Source: SXVE01 sp036388895 (GTDB lineage: Bacteria; Acidobacteriota; Blastocatellia; Pyrinomonadales; Pyrinomonadaceae). Taken from it: 64,000 nucleotides of DNA. The position numbers and the translations under genes were made by a program. The stretch lies in NCBI GenBank assembly GCA_036388895.1, contig DASVQY010000064.1, positions 62,001-126,000 of the forward strand, in the 5' to 3' direction. Shown piece by piece: positions 42,915-52,007 of this stretch; positions within the stretch are counted from its first letter, which is position 1; each line of letters begins with the position of its first letter. The notes under the pieces are model-generated. The model worked only from the letters and a program-made list of their open reading frames with translations, did no database searches and was not told the DNA's origin.

Positions 42915-44096
42915 ATGCCGTTTGAATTGAAGCTCGCTTACAAATATTTTCGAGCGCGACGAAAAAGTCTCGCGCGATTTACGGCATTCGTCGCCGTAGT
43001 CGGAATCGCGGCGGGCGTAGCGAGTTTGATAATCGCGCAGGCTCTGGCGCGCGGATTCAGCGACGAAATGCGCGATAAAATTCTGGCGAATACGGCGCAC
43101 ATTTCGATTTCTTCGGCTGACGGAACGGAAATGCGAAGCTGGCTCGAAATAAAAGCAAAACTGTATGAAAACGAAAATATTACGAAAATCGTTCCGACGG
43201 CTTATGAAAGCGCGGTTTTAATCGGCGCGGGAGGAACCGATTACGCGATTTTGCGAACGGAAAAGCCCGAATCGGAAAAAGAGAATCAAATCGCAGGCGA
43301 AATTTGGAATTACGATTTAAAGATGATTTCAATCGGCGCGGAACTGGCGAAAAAATCCAACTTAAAGCCGGGCGACGAAGCGGAAATAATTACAATCAAA
43401 AACGACGACACAACAAAAAACACGCCCGTTCGCATTAAAGATGTTTTTCGCACAGGGCTTTACGAATACGATTCGACCTGGATTTATATCGAACCGCAAA
43501 ATTACGCCCGTTTGCGCGGACAGCGAGATTTCGTGCCGACAAGTTTGAATGTTTCGGTAAAAGATATTTATAAATCGGATGCGGAAGCCGGTAAAATCAG
43601 AGAATTGCTCGGCGAAAATTACCGCGTGATTGATTGGCAGGAAGCGAATCGCCCGCTTTTCGCGGCTTTGAGTCTGGAAAGAAAAGCCGTGCTCGCCGTA
43701 ATCGGGCTGATAATTTTTATCGCCGCTTTGAATATCACGACGACGCTCGCTTTGTTAGTTAACGAGAGACGTTTAGACATCGCCATTTTAAGAACCTGCG
43801 GCGCGAGTACAGGGAATTTAATAATGATTTTTTTACTTGAAGGCTTGTTTTTAGCTTTTTCCGGGATTTTCCTTGGCGTTGGTTTGGGATTATTACTGTG
43901 CTTTTCGGGAAATTACTTTAGAGTCGTGAGTATTTCGGCTGAAGTTTATTCGCTGAGCTACATACCGTTTCATACGAATGCGGAAAATATTTTATTAGTT
44001 GTTTTTATAGCTTTTATCGTGTGTTTGCTGGCGACGGTTTACCCCGCATTTCGCGCCAGCCGCATAAAACCTTTGGAAAATTTGCGAAATCAATAA
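42915..44096 (+). CDS. LolC/LolE-like ABC permease (FtsX family)
   Basis: A 393-residue MacB/FtsX-type permease. It has one helix near residues 24-47 (FTAFVAVVGIAAGVASLII), a periplasmic domain of about 210 residues, and three helices in the C-terminal third (about 255-280, 305-335, 355-378). The start MPFELKLAYKYFRARRK matches LolC/E proteins that extract lipoproteins for transport to the outer membrane. No LolD ATPase or second permease is adjacent, so the partner must be elsewhere. Divergent from ribB. Confidence 0.8.
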   Translation: MPFELKLAYKYFRARRKSLARFTAFVAVVGIAAGVASLIIAQALARGFSDEMRDKILANTAHISISSADGTEMRSWLEIKAKLYENENITKIVPTAYESAVLIGAGGTDYAILRTEKPESEKENQIAGEIWNYDLKMISIGAELAKKSNLKPGDEAEIITIKNDDTTKNTPVRIKDVFRTGLYEYDSTWIYIEPQNYARLRGQRDFVPTSLNVSVKDIYKSDAEAGKIRELLGENYRVIDWQEANRPLFAALSLERKAVLAVIGLIIFIAALNITTTLALLVNERRLDIAILRTCGASTGNLIMIFLLEGLFLAFSGIFLGVGLGLLLCFSGNYFRVVSISAEVYSLSYIPFHTNAENILLVVFIAFIVCLLATVYPAFRASRIKPLENLRNQ

Positions 44097-44161
44097 ATCC
44101 GAGTAATGAGAAAATAAGTATAAAATAATTTATCTCTTGTTTCAGAAAAGGCGCAGAGCTT

Positions 44162-44176
44162 TGGCAGGCTCGATGC
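44162..44176 (+). promoter_or_regulatory. Weak sigma-54-like site before the MFS gene
   Basis: TGGCAGG at 44162-44168, GC at 44175-44176 within ATGC; GG-GC spacing is correct (10 nt) but two positions differ from consensus. About 77 nt before the ATG. Confidence 0.25.
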
Positions 44177-44252
44177 GTTCGTGTTCTTGAATTCTTTTTC
44201 TGTGTACCAAAGTTTTTCTTTTCCCGAAACATTCTGCAAAATATCTTAATCT

Positions 44253-45440
44253 ATGTCGCCGAAAACAAGTTCCGTTCGTATTTTGAAAATACTGCTTCAT
44301 TTCGGATTCTTGCTTTCAGGCATCACTGCCGTTTACATCGGGCAAGTTCTGCCGATTCTTACTGTGCGGCTTTCGCTCGATGATCGGCAAGCCGGAAATT
44401 TTTTTATCGCTCAATTTTCCGGCTCGCTGCTCGGAACTCTTTTGTCGAACAGCTTCGGGCGGCGCAATAAATTTATTTTCGCTTCCTCGCTCGGCTGTTT
44501 TTTGATGGCGAGCGGTATCGCCTTATTAAATTTCGATTCTTTGAGCGTTTGCATCATTGGATTTCTCGTAAACGGTTTCGGAATCGGTATGACGATTCCG
44601 TCAATGAATATGCTGACGCTCGAGCTTGACTCTGCACGCCGAACGTCGGCGCTCAATATTTTGAATTTTTTTTGGGGAATAGGCGCGATTTCGAGCCAGC
44701 CTTTCGTTGATGTCTTAGCGAGCGGAACGAATATATTGCTTCCAACCGTAATTCTCGTGTGCGCCCTTCTCGCAACCGGTGCGGCAATCGCTGTGACGCC
44801 GAGAGGAATTGAACGCCAACCCGTTTCGACCGAAAAAAATTCACAGAATTTCGATTCGCCTATTTGGTCAAATCCAATCGCTTGGACAATTGCCGCATTT
44901 AATTTTATTCATGTCGGTATTGAAGGCGGATTTAACGGTTGGTTAAAGACTTATACGGCAAGGCTCGAACCGGCTGCGAATCTCGAATGGTTTCCGCCGA
45001 TATTCATATATTTTTTGTTTTTCGTTGCCGGTCGGGGTTTAGCGCCGTTTTTTCTACGTTATCTATCGGAAAATAAAATGCTTTTTATGAATTTATTATA
45101 TATGCTTCTCGGAATCTGCGTTCTGCTTTCGGCGGAAAACATCCGGATTTTAGGCGTCGGCGCGGCAATTGCCGGGTTCGGAACATCGTCGGTCTTTCCG
45201 ACTAATCTCTCGCGCTTTACAAAATTCTTCGGTGAAACGGCATCGCGGCGAGCCACACCGCTTTTTATCAGCGGAACTCTCGGTGCGGTTTCTACGACCT
45301 GGTTGATCGGGTTTTTATCTAGTCGTTACGGGAACCTGCGTATCGGAATGTTGATTTTACTTGCCGGCGTTTTTTTAATGATTTTTTTGCAGATTGGGTT
45401 GGGCTTAAAAACAAGAAAACGAGTAACGGACAATGGATAA
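44253..45440 (+). CDS. Major facilitator superfamily transporter
   Basis: A 395-residue membrane protein with about twelve helices. It has the loop motif SNSFGRRNKFIFASSLG (variant of GxxxDRxGRR) between helices 2 and 3. The sequence resembles the fucose/sugar permease (FHS) branch, but the substrate cannot be stated. It stands alone between the LolC/E-like gene and a convergent galU. The final codons coincide with the arm of an inverted repeat. Confidence 0.8.
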   Translation: MSPKTSSVRILKILLHFGFLLSGITAVYIGQVLPILTVRLSLDDRQAGNFFIAQFSGSLLGTLLSNSFGRRNKFIFASSLGCFLMASGIALLNFDSLSVCIIGFLVNGFGIGMTIPSMNMLTLELDSARRTSALNILNFFWGIGAISSQPFVDVLASGTNILLPTVILVCALLATGAAIAVTPRGIERQPVSTEKNSQNFDSPIWSNPIAWTIAAFNFIHVGIEGGFNGWLKTYTARLEPAANLEWFPPIFIYFLFFVAGRGLAPFFLRYLSENKMLFMNLLYMLLGICVLLSAENIRILGVGAAIAGFGTSSVFPTNLSRFTKFFGETASRRATPLFISGTLGAVSTTWLIGFLSSRYGNLRIGMLILLAGVFLMIFLQIGLGLKTRKRVTDNG

Positions 45441-45473
45441 TTAGTGTCAAATTCGCAAATATCCATTATCCGT
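45426..45473. repeat. ACGGACAATGGATA inverted repeat
   Basis: Arm ACGGACAATGGATA (45426-45439) and TATCCATTATCCGT (45460-45473), one mismatch. It contains the MFS stop codon and lies in the convergent gap to galU; likely transcription stop. Confidence 0.6.
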
Positions 45474-45489
45474 TTTTCGTCAGCCTTTT

Positions 45490-46383
45490 TTACTTTTTAG
45501 CAGAATCGGCAGATAGGTTAAGCGTTTTCAGATATTCACGAAACTGAGCGCCCAAATCTTCGCGTTTCAAGGCGAATTCTACCGTCGCAATTAAAAAACC
45601 GAGCTTGTCGCCCGCGTCGTGACGCGTTCCTTCGAGTTTGACGGCGTAATAAGGTCGTCCTTTTTTCAGCAAAGTCCGCAAACCGTCGGCGACTTGAATT
45701 TCGCCGCCCGCGCCCGGCTCGGTTTTTTCCAGCGCGTCGAAAAGTTCCGGCGTGAAAACATAGCGCCCGATGACCGCCATATCCGAAGGAGCGTCTTCGT
45801 ATTTCGGTTTTTCGACGACATCTTTGATTTTATAAACGTTCGGCTCGACTTCTTCAGCATCAATCACTCCGAAACGCGAAATCGTTTCGCCCTCGATTTG
45901 CATCGTCGCCAGAACGGGCGCTTGATATTTTTCGTAAACGTCAATCAATTGCTTCATCGCCGGTGGTTCTGAATCCATAATGTCGTCGGGCAGCATCACA
46001 GCAAACGGCTCGTCGCCGACGAACTCTTTCGCCTGATAAATGGCGTGTCCGAGTCCGAGCGCCTGTTTTTGACGGGTGTAAACGATTTGCGCGATTTCCG
46101 ACAAAGCGCGAACCTGTTCGAATGCTTCGTTTTTGCCGCGTTCTTTGAGAACCTGCTCGAGCTCGAACGAAATGTCGAAATGATTTTCAATCGCCGCTTT
46201 GTCGCGCCCGGTGATGATTAAAATTGATTCGATGCCTGATGCCACGGCTTCTTCGACGCCGTATTGAATCAGCGGTTTATCAACCAATGGCAGCATTTCT
46301 TTCGGCATTGATTTAGTCGCCGGAAGAAAACGCGTTCCGAGTCCGGCGGCGGGGAAAACTGCTTTGCGAATTTTGTGTGTCAT
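45490..46383 (-). CDS. galU: UTP-glucose-1-phosphate uridylyltransferase
   Basis: Forms UDP-glucose from glucose-1-phosphate and UTP, feeding envelope glycans. The 297-residue length is standard. Visible motifs: FPAAGLGTRFLPATKSMPKE (9-28), the sugar-binding PLVDKPLIQY, FAVMLPDDIMD and RHDAGDKLGFL near 264. It has no operon partner: convergent with the MFS gene and divergent from the YdeI-like gene. Confidence 0.95.
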   Translation of the reverse strand: MTHKIRKAVFPAAGLGTRFLPATKSMPKEMLPLVDKPLIQYGVEEAVASGIESILIITGRDKAAIENHFDISFELEQVLKERGKNEAFEQVRALSEIAQIVYTRQKQALGLGHAIYQAKEFVGDEPFAVMLPDDIMDSEPPAMKQLIDVYEKYQAPVLATMQIEGETISRFGVIDAEEVEPNVYKIKDVVEKPKYEDAPSDMAVIGRYVFTPELFDALEKTEPGAGGEIQVADGLRTLLKKGRPYYAVKLEGTRHDAGDKLGFLIATVEFALKREDLGAQFREYLKTLNLSADSAKK

Positions 46384-46486
46384 AATGATTTTTGTTAAAT
46401 TTTTGAAATTGTTAATTTTAATTGCTCATTTATAAAAACGAACCGGTTTGCGGTTAATCAGTATAAATTGAAATTTTAGAGAAAAA

Positions 46487-46936
46487 ATGCCTGATAAACA
46501 AATCTTTGAAACTCAACTGGAAAAGCACGATAATTCCGAAGCGACCGGGATTTATATTCCTTTCGACGTTGAGAAAGTTTTCGGCGCGAAGCGTGTTCCG
46601 GTGAGAGTTTGGATAAACAACGTCGAATATCGCAGCACCGTAAGGCGGATGAGCGGAAGATTTATGATGGCGGTTCCGAAAATACTGCGGGATGCCGCCG
46701 GAATACAAGCCGGCGAAACTATCGTCGTAACAATGGAAAAAGATACGCAGAATCGCATTGTTACGATTCCCGAAGATTTTGCCGAAAGCCTTCGCAAAGC
46801 CGATTTGCAGGAAGCTTTTTCAAAAATGAGTTATACGCATCAAAAAGAATACGTCAGCGCAATAAACGAGGCGAAAAAAGAAGATACGCGCTCGAGAAGA
46901 ATTGAAAAAACGATTGAAATGTTAAGAAAGAAGTAA
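46487..46936 (+). CDS. DUF1905 / YdeI (OmdA)-like protein
   Basis: A 149-residue protein. The N-terminal DUF1905 beta-barrel (about 5-95) shows GIYIPFDVEKVFGAKR-type strands, VRVWINNVEYRST and GETIVVTMEKD. The C-terminal helical YdeI/OmdA tail has SYTHQKEYVSAINEAK and RRIEKTIEMLRK. Members are called bacteriocin-protection or OmpD-associated proteins, but the biochemical function is unknown. Divergent from galU and 60 bp before serS on the same strand. Confidence 0.8.
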   Translation: MPDKQIFETQLEKHDNSEATGIYIPFDVEKVFGAKRVPVRVWINNVEYRSTVRRMSGRFMMAVPKILRDAAGIQAGETIVVTMEKDTQNRIVTIPEDFAESLRKADLQEAFSKMSYTHQKEYVSAINEAKKEDTRSRRIEKTIEMLRKK

Positions 46937-46996
46937 ACTGCGGATAATAGACAACATCTTACTGTCTACCGTCCGGTGTTTAACATCTACTAATTT

Positions 46997-48280
46997 ATGT
47001 TAGACCTTAATTACGTCAGAGAAAATTTAGACGCGGTGAGAGCCGCTTTGCAGAATCGGAATTTTCCGGTTGAAAGTCTGGAAAAGTTTGCCGCGCTCGA
47101 TGCCGAGCGCCGCCGCATCATCGGCGAAGCCGATAAAGTCAATCAGCTTCGCAATTCGTCGAGCAAGGAAATAGGCGCTTTGATGCAGGCGGGAAAACGC
47201 GACGAAGCCGAAACGAAAAAAGCGGAAATCTCCGGTTTGAAGGATAAACAAAGCGAGCTGGAACGGCGGCGCGACGAAGCCGAAAACGCGATGCGCGAGC
47301 TGCTCGCCGCTTTGCCGAACATTCCGGCTGACGACGTTCCCGTCGGCGCGGACGAATCGGCTAATGTTGAAATCCGCCGCTGGAGCGAGCCGCGCGAGTT
47401 CGATTTCGAGCCGCTCGATCACGTTGATTTAGGCGAGCGTCTCGGAATTCTGGATTTGGAGCGAGCGACGAAAATCGCCGGTTCGAGATTTGCGATTTTG
47501 AACGGAGCGGGCGCGAGATTGGAACGCGCTCTTATTAATTTTATGCTCGACGTTCACACGACCGAGCACGGCTATACGGAAACTCTGCCGCCCTTTCTGG
47601 TTAATCGAAAAGCGCTTTTCGGCACGAATCAATTGCCGAAGTTCGAAGAAGAATTGTTTCACATCAAAGACGAAAGGGAATTCGCTTTGATTCCGACCGC
47701 TGAAGTTCCGGTGACAAATTATCATTCGGAAGAAATTTTGGATGCGAAAGATTTGCCGAAATATTACACGGCTTACACGCCCTGTTTTCGTTCGGAAGCC
47801 GGAAGCTACGGGCGCGACACGCGCGGGCTTATCCGCCAGCATCAGTTTGAAAAAGTCGAGCTCGTCAAACTCGCTTTGCCGGAAAATTCCGCCGACGAGC
47901 ACGAGAAATTGACGCAAAACGCCGAAAGAATTTTGCAGCTTCTCGGCTTGCCGTATCGAACGGTCGTTCTTTCAACCGGCGATATGGGATTCGGCGCGAC
48001 GAAAACTTACGACATAGAAGTTTGGCTTCCAAGCCAGAAAACTTACCGCGAAATTTCGAGCTGCTCGAATTGCGGAGACTTTCAGGCGCGGAGAATGAAT
48101 CTGCGATTTCGTCGTGCGGGCGGCGCGAAGCCCGAATTCGTTCACACCTTAAATGGTTCCGGTCTTGCCGTCGGTCGAACCTGGATTGCCATTCTGGAAA
48201 ATTATCAGCAGGAAGACGGCTCGATTTCAATACCGGAAATTTTGCTGCCGTATATGAACGGCGTTGAGAAGATCGGTTGA
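46997..48280 (+). CDS. serS: Seryl-tRNA synthetase
   Basis: Charges tRNA-Ser. The 427-residue length is usual. The N-terminal coiled-coil arm (about 27-105, LDAERRRIIGEADKVNQLR, EAETKKAEISGLKDKQ) is present. Class II motif 2 reads YYTAYTPCFRSEAGSYG-like, RGLIRQHQFEKVEL follows, and motif 3 reads NGSGLAVGRTWIAILENYQ near the end. Starts MLDLNYVRENLDAVR, the family start. Confidence 0.97.
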   Translation: MLDLNYVRENLDAVRAALQNRNFPVESLEKFAALDAERRRIIGEADKVNQLRNSSSKEIGALMQAGKRDEAETKKAEISGLKDKQSELERRRDEAENAMRELLAALPNIPADDVPVGADESANVEIRRWSEPREFDFEPLDHVDLGERLGILDLERATKIAGSRFAILNGAGARLERALINFMLDVHTTEHGYTETLPPFLVNRKALFGTNQLPKFEEELFHIKDEREFALIPTAEVPVTNYHSEEILDAKDLPKYYTAYTPCFRSEAGSYGRDTRGLIRQHQFEKVELVKLALPENSADEHEKLTQNAERILQLLGLPYRTVVLSTGDMGFGATKTYDIEVWLPSQKTYREISSCSNCGDFQARRMNLRFRRAGGAKPEFVHTLNGSGLAVGRTWIAILENYQQEDGSISIPEILLPYMNGVEKIG

Positions 48281-48299
48281 GCAAATAACCGGATATAAA

Positions 48300-48349
48300 A
48301 AACATAAAAAAGCGCAAAGAAATTATGAACTTTGCGCTTTTTTATGTTT
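48300..48349. terminator. Perfect 20-bp hairpin terminator after serS
   Basis: Arms AAACATAAAAAAGCGCAAAG (48300-48319) and its exact complement (48330-48349) around a 10-nt loop, with T-rich tracts both ways. Bidirectional between serS and the DUF3618 gene. Confidence 0.88.
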
Positions 48350-48362
48350 TTATTTTTACGGT

Positions 48363-49556
48363 TTACTTGTTCGGATTGGTTCCCGGAATAGGATTCGGTT
48401 TGAGTCCCGGACTTGTTCCGGTATTTGCTCCGGTGGAACTTTCGCCTCCGCCGGTTAATCCCTGCGCTTTCGCCTGGTCAGTTACCGTTTTTTGTACTTC
48501 TCCGGCTGCGTTTTTAACTTCTTCTGTCAGCGTTTTTTGAGCTTCGCCCGCGACTTCCTTGACTCTTTCGACCAAATCGCCGGCAGCGTCCTGCGCTCTG
48601 GCAAGCAGATTGTCGCGCGTTTCGCCGAGCAATTGCGATTCGACTCTGGTCGAAGGAATAGACAGCCCGACGGCTGCGCCGATTGCTAAAGCTACCGCAC
48701 CGACCGCCAGCGGATTTTCGTCAATATAATAATCATACTGCTCGCGCGCCTGCGAACCTAAATCTCCGACTTTTTCATAAGCGGTGCTCGCCGCGCTCGT
48801 CACGCCTGAATAAGCGCTCGATGCCGCATTGGTTACGCCCGAATAAGCGCTGCCCGCTGCGTTAGAAACGCCATCGTAAGCTGATCCGGCAACATCCGTC
48901 ACGCTGTTAACGGCGCCGCTCGCCGCCCCGCTCACGCTGTCGTAGGCACTGCTCGCCGCATCGCCGATTCTGCCTTGCGCGGATCTCAGCGTTGAAGCGT
49001 CGGAACCCGAACGCCCACGATAAATCTGCCGATCATTATCATTTTCGTTATATTCATCGTAACGATAAGTTCGCCGTCTGCTTCCGTAAGCATTTTGATA
49101 AGCTAAAAGCCCGATTCCCAAACCGATCAATACAACCGGTAAAGGATTGTCCCGCGCTACTTTGCCTGCATTTGTTTTTGATATTGTTTCCATAAAGTTC
49201 CCCACCTTTCCTATAGTCGCGCTGTAGACGGATTCTTTCGCCGTTTCCAGCGCGCTTGAAATATGCTCCGAAACCTGTTCTTTAACTTGTTCGGAAATGT
49301 TTGAAATACTAAGTTTTTCCTGAATCGCATCAATCGTTTCGCTCATATTGCTGCGAGTTTCTTCGATTTGCTCGCGGATTTGCTCGGTATCGTCCGTCGC
49401 GTCGTCGGTATCGGCGACACTGCCGCTCGCATCGTTATCCGTCAGCGCGTAATCATCAGAGCGCGGTGCCAGATAAGTGTCCTGCGAAGCTCCCGCTGTG
49501 GTCGAAACTGCATCCGGTTCATTGATATCTCTTAACTCACTTGATTTTTCAGCCAT
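48363..49556 (-). CDS. DUF3618-type Ala/Ser-rich membrane protein
   Basis: A 397-residue protein. A DUF3618 motif (IREQIEETRSNMSETIDAIQ) lies near 60-79 and is followed by an amphipathic SEQVKEQVSEHISSALETAK stretch. A membrane helix (about 138-155, PLPVVLIGLGIGLLAY) comes next. Then follow degenerate 11- to 12-residue repeats (SAYSGVTNAASSAY type, 215-260), a second hydrophobic segment (GAVALAIGAAVGL, about 282-296) and a helical C-tail (EVKNAAGEVQKTVTDQAK). It resembles LEA-like coiled repeats of stress proteins. AAGGAGG precedes the ATG; the start lies 25 bp inside the holin-like gene. Confidence 0.75.
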   Translation of the reverse strand: MAEKSSELRDINEPDAVSTTAGASQDTYLAPRSDDYALTDNDASGSVADTDDATDDTEQIREQIEETRSNMSETIDAIQEKLSISNISEQVKEQVSEHISSALETAKESVYSATIGKVGNFMETISKTNAGKVARDNPLPVVLIGLGIGLLAYQNAYGSRRRTYRYDEYNENDNDRQIYRGRSGSDASTLRSAQGRIGDAASSAYDSVSGAASGAVNSVTDVAGSAYDGVSNAAGSAYSGVTNAASSAYSGVTSAASTAYEKVGDLGSQAREQYDYYIDENPLAVGAVALAIGAAVGLSIPSTRVESQLLGETRDNLLARAQDAAGDLVERVKEVAGEAQKTLTEEVKNAAGEVQKTVTDQAKAQGLTGGGESSTGANTGTSPGLKPNPIPGTNPNK

Positions 49557-49963
49557 TGCGCATCCTCCTTGATAGTTTCAACCGTTTCGCGCGGCGCCAA
49601 ATCCGTGTTTTTGAGTTTGGCTAGCGCGCTTGTAATCAGCGTGTAGGCGACGATTCCGACAATTAAACCGACAATTGCTGCCGCAATCCAAGCCGACGTG
49701 ATGTATTGCCAATTGGTTATGCTCGATATGATCTGAGCCAAACCGATCACTACCGCCGCCAGAATGACCAGCAAAGCCGTGTACGCTACCGCGCCGCCAG
49801 CAACGAGATAGCCGACATTTTTCCCGACTTTGGTGGCTTTTTGCGTCAGCTCTGTCTGTGCCAGAGCGACTTCCTGACGCACCAAAGTGCCGGTTTCGCT
49901 GGCTAGTTCGGAAAACAATTCACCGAGGCTGCGATCTTCCTTTACAACTTGTTGTTGTGCCAT
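49532..49963 (-). CDS. DUF1469 (holin-X-like) membrane protein
   Basis: A 143-residue protein: a helical start (SLGELFSELASETGTLVRQEVALAQTEL), then two transmembrane helices (about 50-75, YLVAGGAVAYTALLVILAA, and about 90-115, WIAAAIVGLIVGIVAYTL). The family name refers to actinophage holins, but chromosomal members like this usually sit with DUF3618 and YtxH-type genes and are not lysis proteins. Middle gene of a three-gene unit; AGGAGG precedes the ATG, and its end overlaps the DUF3618 gene by 25 bp. Confidence 0.82.
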   Translation of the reverse strand: MAQQQVVKEDRSLGELFSELASETGTLVRQEVALAQTELTQKATKVGKNVGYLVAGGAVAYTALLVILAAVVIGLAQIISSITNWQYITSAWIAAAIVGLIVGIVAYTLITSALAKLKNTDLAPRETVETIKEDAQWLKNQVS

Positions 49964-49987
49964 TGCTTAATCCTCCTGTTTTCCGTT

Positions 49988-50911
49988 TTACGACGGATTC
50001 GTCGGCGTATTTCCGCCCGTTGAAGTAGATTTATTACCGGTTGTGCCCGATGCCGAGCCGGACGAGCCTGTTCCGAAATCGCTCGAAGTCGAGCTGTAAT
50101 CAGTTGCCGCCGGGCTCGAATTTGCCGTTCCGGAAGTTGATCCGGTAGAAGATCCGGAGCCGGTTGAGCTCGATTTGCTTGTACTTCCGGCGCTCGAATC
50201 GGAAATTTTATTCGTGTTTACTTTATTCGTATTAACCGAAGTGCCGCGATAACCGGATTCGGTAGAATCGTTTCGCGCTTTCAATAAATGACCGGAATTA
50301 TCGGGACCCGGAATTCTGCGCCGCGAGCCTTGATTCGAGCCTGAGCTTTTCAAAAATCTTGCCGCCAGTAGACCGACGGCGAAAGCGCCGCCGATAAAAA
50401 CAGCCGGATTTCGGCGCGCGAATTTTTCAACGTCGCTAACCATAGCGCGTACATCATTACGCTCGAAATATCTGGAAATTTGCTCGACCTGCTGCGCTAA
50501 ACTGTCAGTATATTTCGCAGCGGTATCGGTAACTCCCGTCTGCTCGTCTGTTTCTTTAAGAGTCGAGCTGACTTGCCGAATCGTATCGGCGACGGTCGTT
50601 AAACCGCTCGCTAAATCGGTTTTCTTTTCCTCGATTTTCGTCGTCGCTTTTTCGGCAGCCACTCCGTAGGCTTGACCGGCTGTGCTTTTCGCTTGATCAA
50701 TCAAGCCTCTCGCCGTATCTTTAACCGTTTCGGTGTCAATACCGATTGATCCTGTTTGACCGGACGAACCTGTTGAACTGCCTGAACCGGAAGAACTGCC
50801 GCTCGTCGTTTGGCTGGCGCCGCTCAAACCGCTTCCCGTTATGTTGCTTCCTCCGCCTGAGTTACCTGTTGATGTCGTATTTTGCGTGTCTTTATTTTTA
50901 TCGTCTACCAT
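49988..50911 (-). CDS. Ser/Gly/Thr-rich membrane-anchored protein
   Basis: A 307-residue protein with low-complexity Ser/Gly/Thr tracts at both ends (about 8-52 and 230-307). Between them is a helical core (DTARGLIDQAKSTAGQAYGV, TVADTIRQVSSTLKE, SLAQQVEQISRYFERNDVR) and one hydrophobic helix (about 170-187, PAVFIGGAFAVGLLAARFL). This YtxH/nutrient-stress-like core commonly precedes DUF1469 and DUF3618 genes. First gene of the unit, with GGAAGGGG before the ATG. The low-complexity ends may be surface-exposed or disordered. Confidence 0.72.
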   Translation of the reverse strand: MVDDKNKDTQNTTSTGNSGGGSNITGSGLSGASQTTSGSSSGSGSSTGSSGQTGSIGIDTETVKDTARGLIDQAKSTAGQAYGVAAEKATTKIEEKKTDLASGLTTVADTIRQVSSTLKETDEQTGVTDTAAKYTDSLAQQVEQISRYFERNDVRAMVSDVEKFARRNPAVFIGGAFAVGLLAARFLKSSGSNQGSRRRIPGPDNSGHLLKARNDSTESGYRGTSVNTNKVNTNKISDSSAGSTSKSSSTGSGSSTGSTSGTANSSPAATDYSSTSSDFGTGSSGSASGTTGNKSTSTGGNTPTNPS

Positions 50912-50993
50912 AATGTACCCCTTCCTCGATTATTTTATTTAGTAAAATTTACAAGAAATCCGAAGTTCAAAACTTCAGATCTCTTTTTTCCTG

Positions 50994-51866
50994 TTACACA
51001 TTTGCTGTTAAAGGCTTATCAGTCAAACCTTCATATTGATTGTCTAAATCCAATTTGTCTTTCGGTTCGGTCGAATCAGTTGCCATATCGCCGATGTTTC
51101 CGTGCGCCGGCGTAATGCCGCCGTCAACTAACCATGTGGCTCCGGTGACGTAGCTGGCTTCGTCCGAAGCTATAAAAGCGTAAACATTAGCGACTTCTTC
51201 CGGTGTTCCGCGTCTTCCCAGAGGAGTTGCCGAGAGCGTCATTTTCTCAGTCTTTTTGTCCATCGGACCCATCGAGCTGTGCGTCCACGCCGTATCAATC
51301 GGACCCGGACAAACGCAGTTTGCGCGAACGCCGTATTTTGCCTGCTCGACCGCGACGCCTTTCATAAAAGAATGCAAAGCCGCTTTTGTAGCCCCGTACG
51401 GCGTAAAGTTAGCGATGCCGTTAAATCCCGCTTCGGAACCAGCGCTGACGATGTTTCCCTTTGTTTTTTGAAGAAAAGGAAGCGCAAACTTTGTCATCAG
51501 AAAAGCCGAACGAACATTCCATTTGAACATTCGGTCGAACGCTTCAATCGGAAAATCCTGCGTTTCTTCCATTCCGTCAAGAAAACCGGCGTTATTTATT
51601 AAAATGTCGAGCTTGCCGAACTCGTCAATTGCCGTTTTGACGCATTTCTCGGCTTCCTGTTCATCGGAAATGTCGCCGATGAATCCGACTGCCTTTCCGC
51701 CGTGCTCGTTTATCGCGTCAACGACTTCTCTGACCGGATCGTCGGGCAATCCGCAAACAATAACGCTCGCGCCTTCGGAAGCGAACTTGTGCGATATCGC
51801 TTCACCGATGCCGGCTGCGCCGCCGGTTACGATTGCAACTTTGTCTTTTAATCTAGGGTCCGCCAT
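50994..51866 (-). CDS. Short-chain dehydrogenase/reductase
   Basis: A 290-residue classical SDR. The Rossmann start reads VAIVTGGAAGIGEA (TGxxxGxG), NNAG near 91-94, the catalytic Ser in IVSAGSEAG, and YGATK (YxxxK) near 157-161. The C-terminal 37 residues (IGDMATDSTEPKDK onward) extend past the usual fold. Substrate unknown. It lies 82 bp upstream of the Ser-rich protein gene on the minus strand, so it may be transcribed with that envelope unit. Confidence 0.88.
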   Translation of the reverse strand: MADPRLKDKVAIVTGGAAGIGEAISHKFASEGASVIVCGLPDDPVREVVDAINEHGGKAVGFIGDISDEQEAEKCVKTAIDEFGKLDILINNAGFLDGMEETQDFPIEAFDRMFKWNVRSAFLMTKFALPFLQKTKGNIVSAGSEAGFNGIANFTPYGATKAALHSFMKGVAVEQAKYGVRANCVCPGPIDTAWTHSSMGPMDKKTEKMTLSATPLGRRGTPEEVANVYAFIASDEASYVTGATWLVDGGITPAHGNIGDMATDSTEPKDKLDLDNQYEGLTDKPLTANV

Positions 51867-51941
51867 ATGTTTATCTGTTGTTTATTATTAAATATTCCGC
51901 CTGTTTATTTATTGCCCGATTCGTTGAATTTCGAGTAAAAC

Positions 51942-51974
51942 AACGGCAAGCCCGTTATTGGAAGACTTGCCGTT
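51942..51974 (-). terminator. Hairpin terminator downstream of the secreted protein gene
   Basis: Arms AACGGCAAG (51942-51950) and CTTGCCGTT (51966-51974). On the minus strand the stem is followed by GTTTT. 34 bp after the stop at 52008. Confidence 0.7.
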
Positions 51975-52007
51975 ATTATCAAAGAAGCTAAAAACTAAAG
52001 CTTCAAA

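Noticed and set aside
49532..49963. Prophage lysis module (holin-like gene)
   Set aside because: No endolysin, portal, terminase or integrase nearby; the DUF1469-DUF3618 pairing is a normal chromosomal envelope unit.
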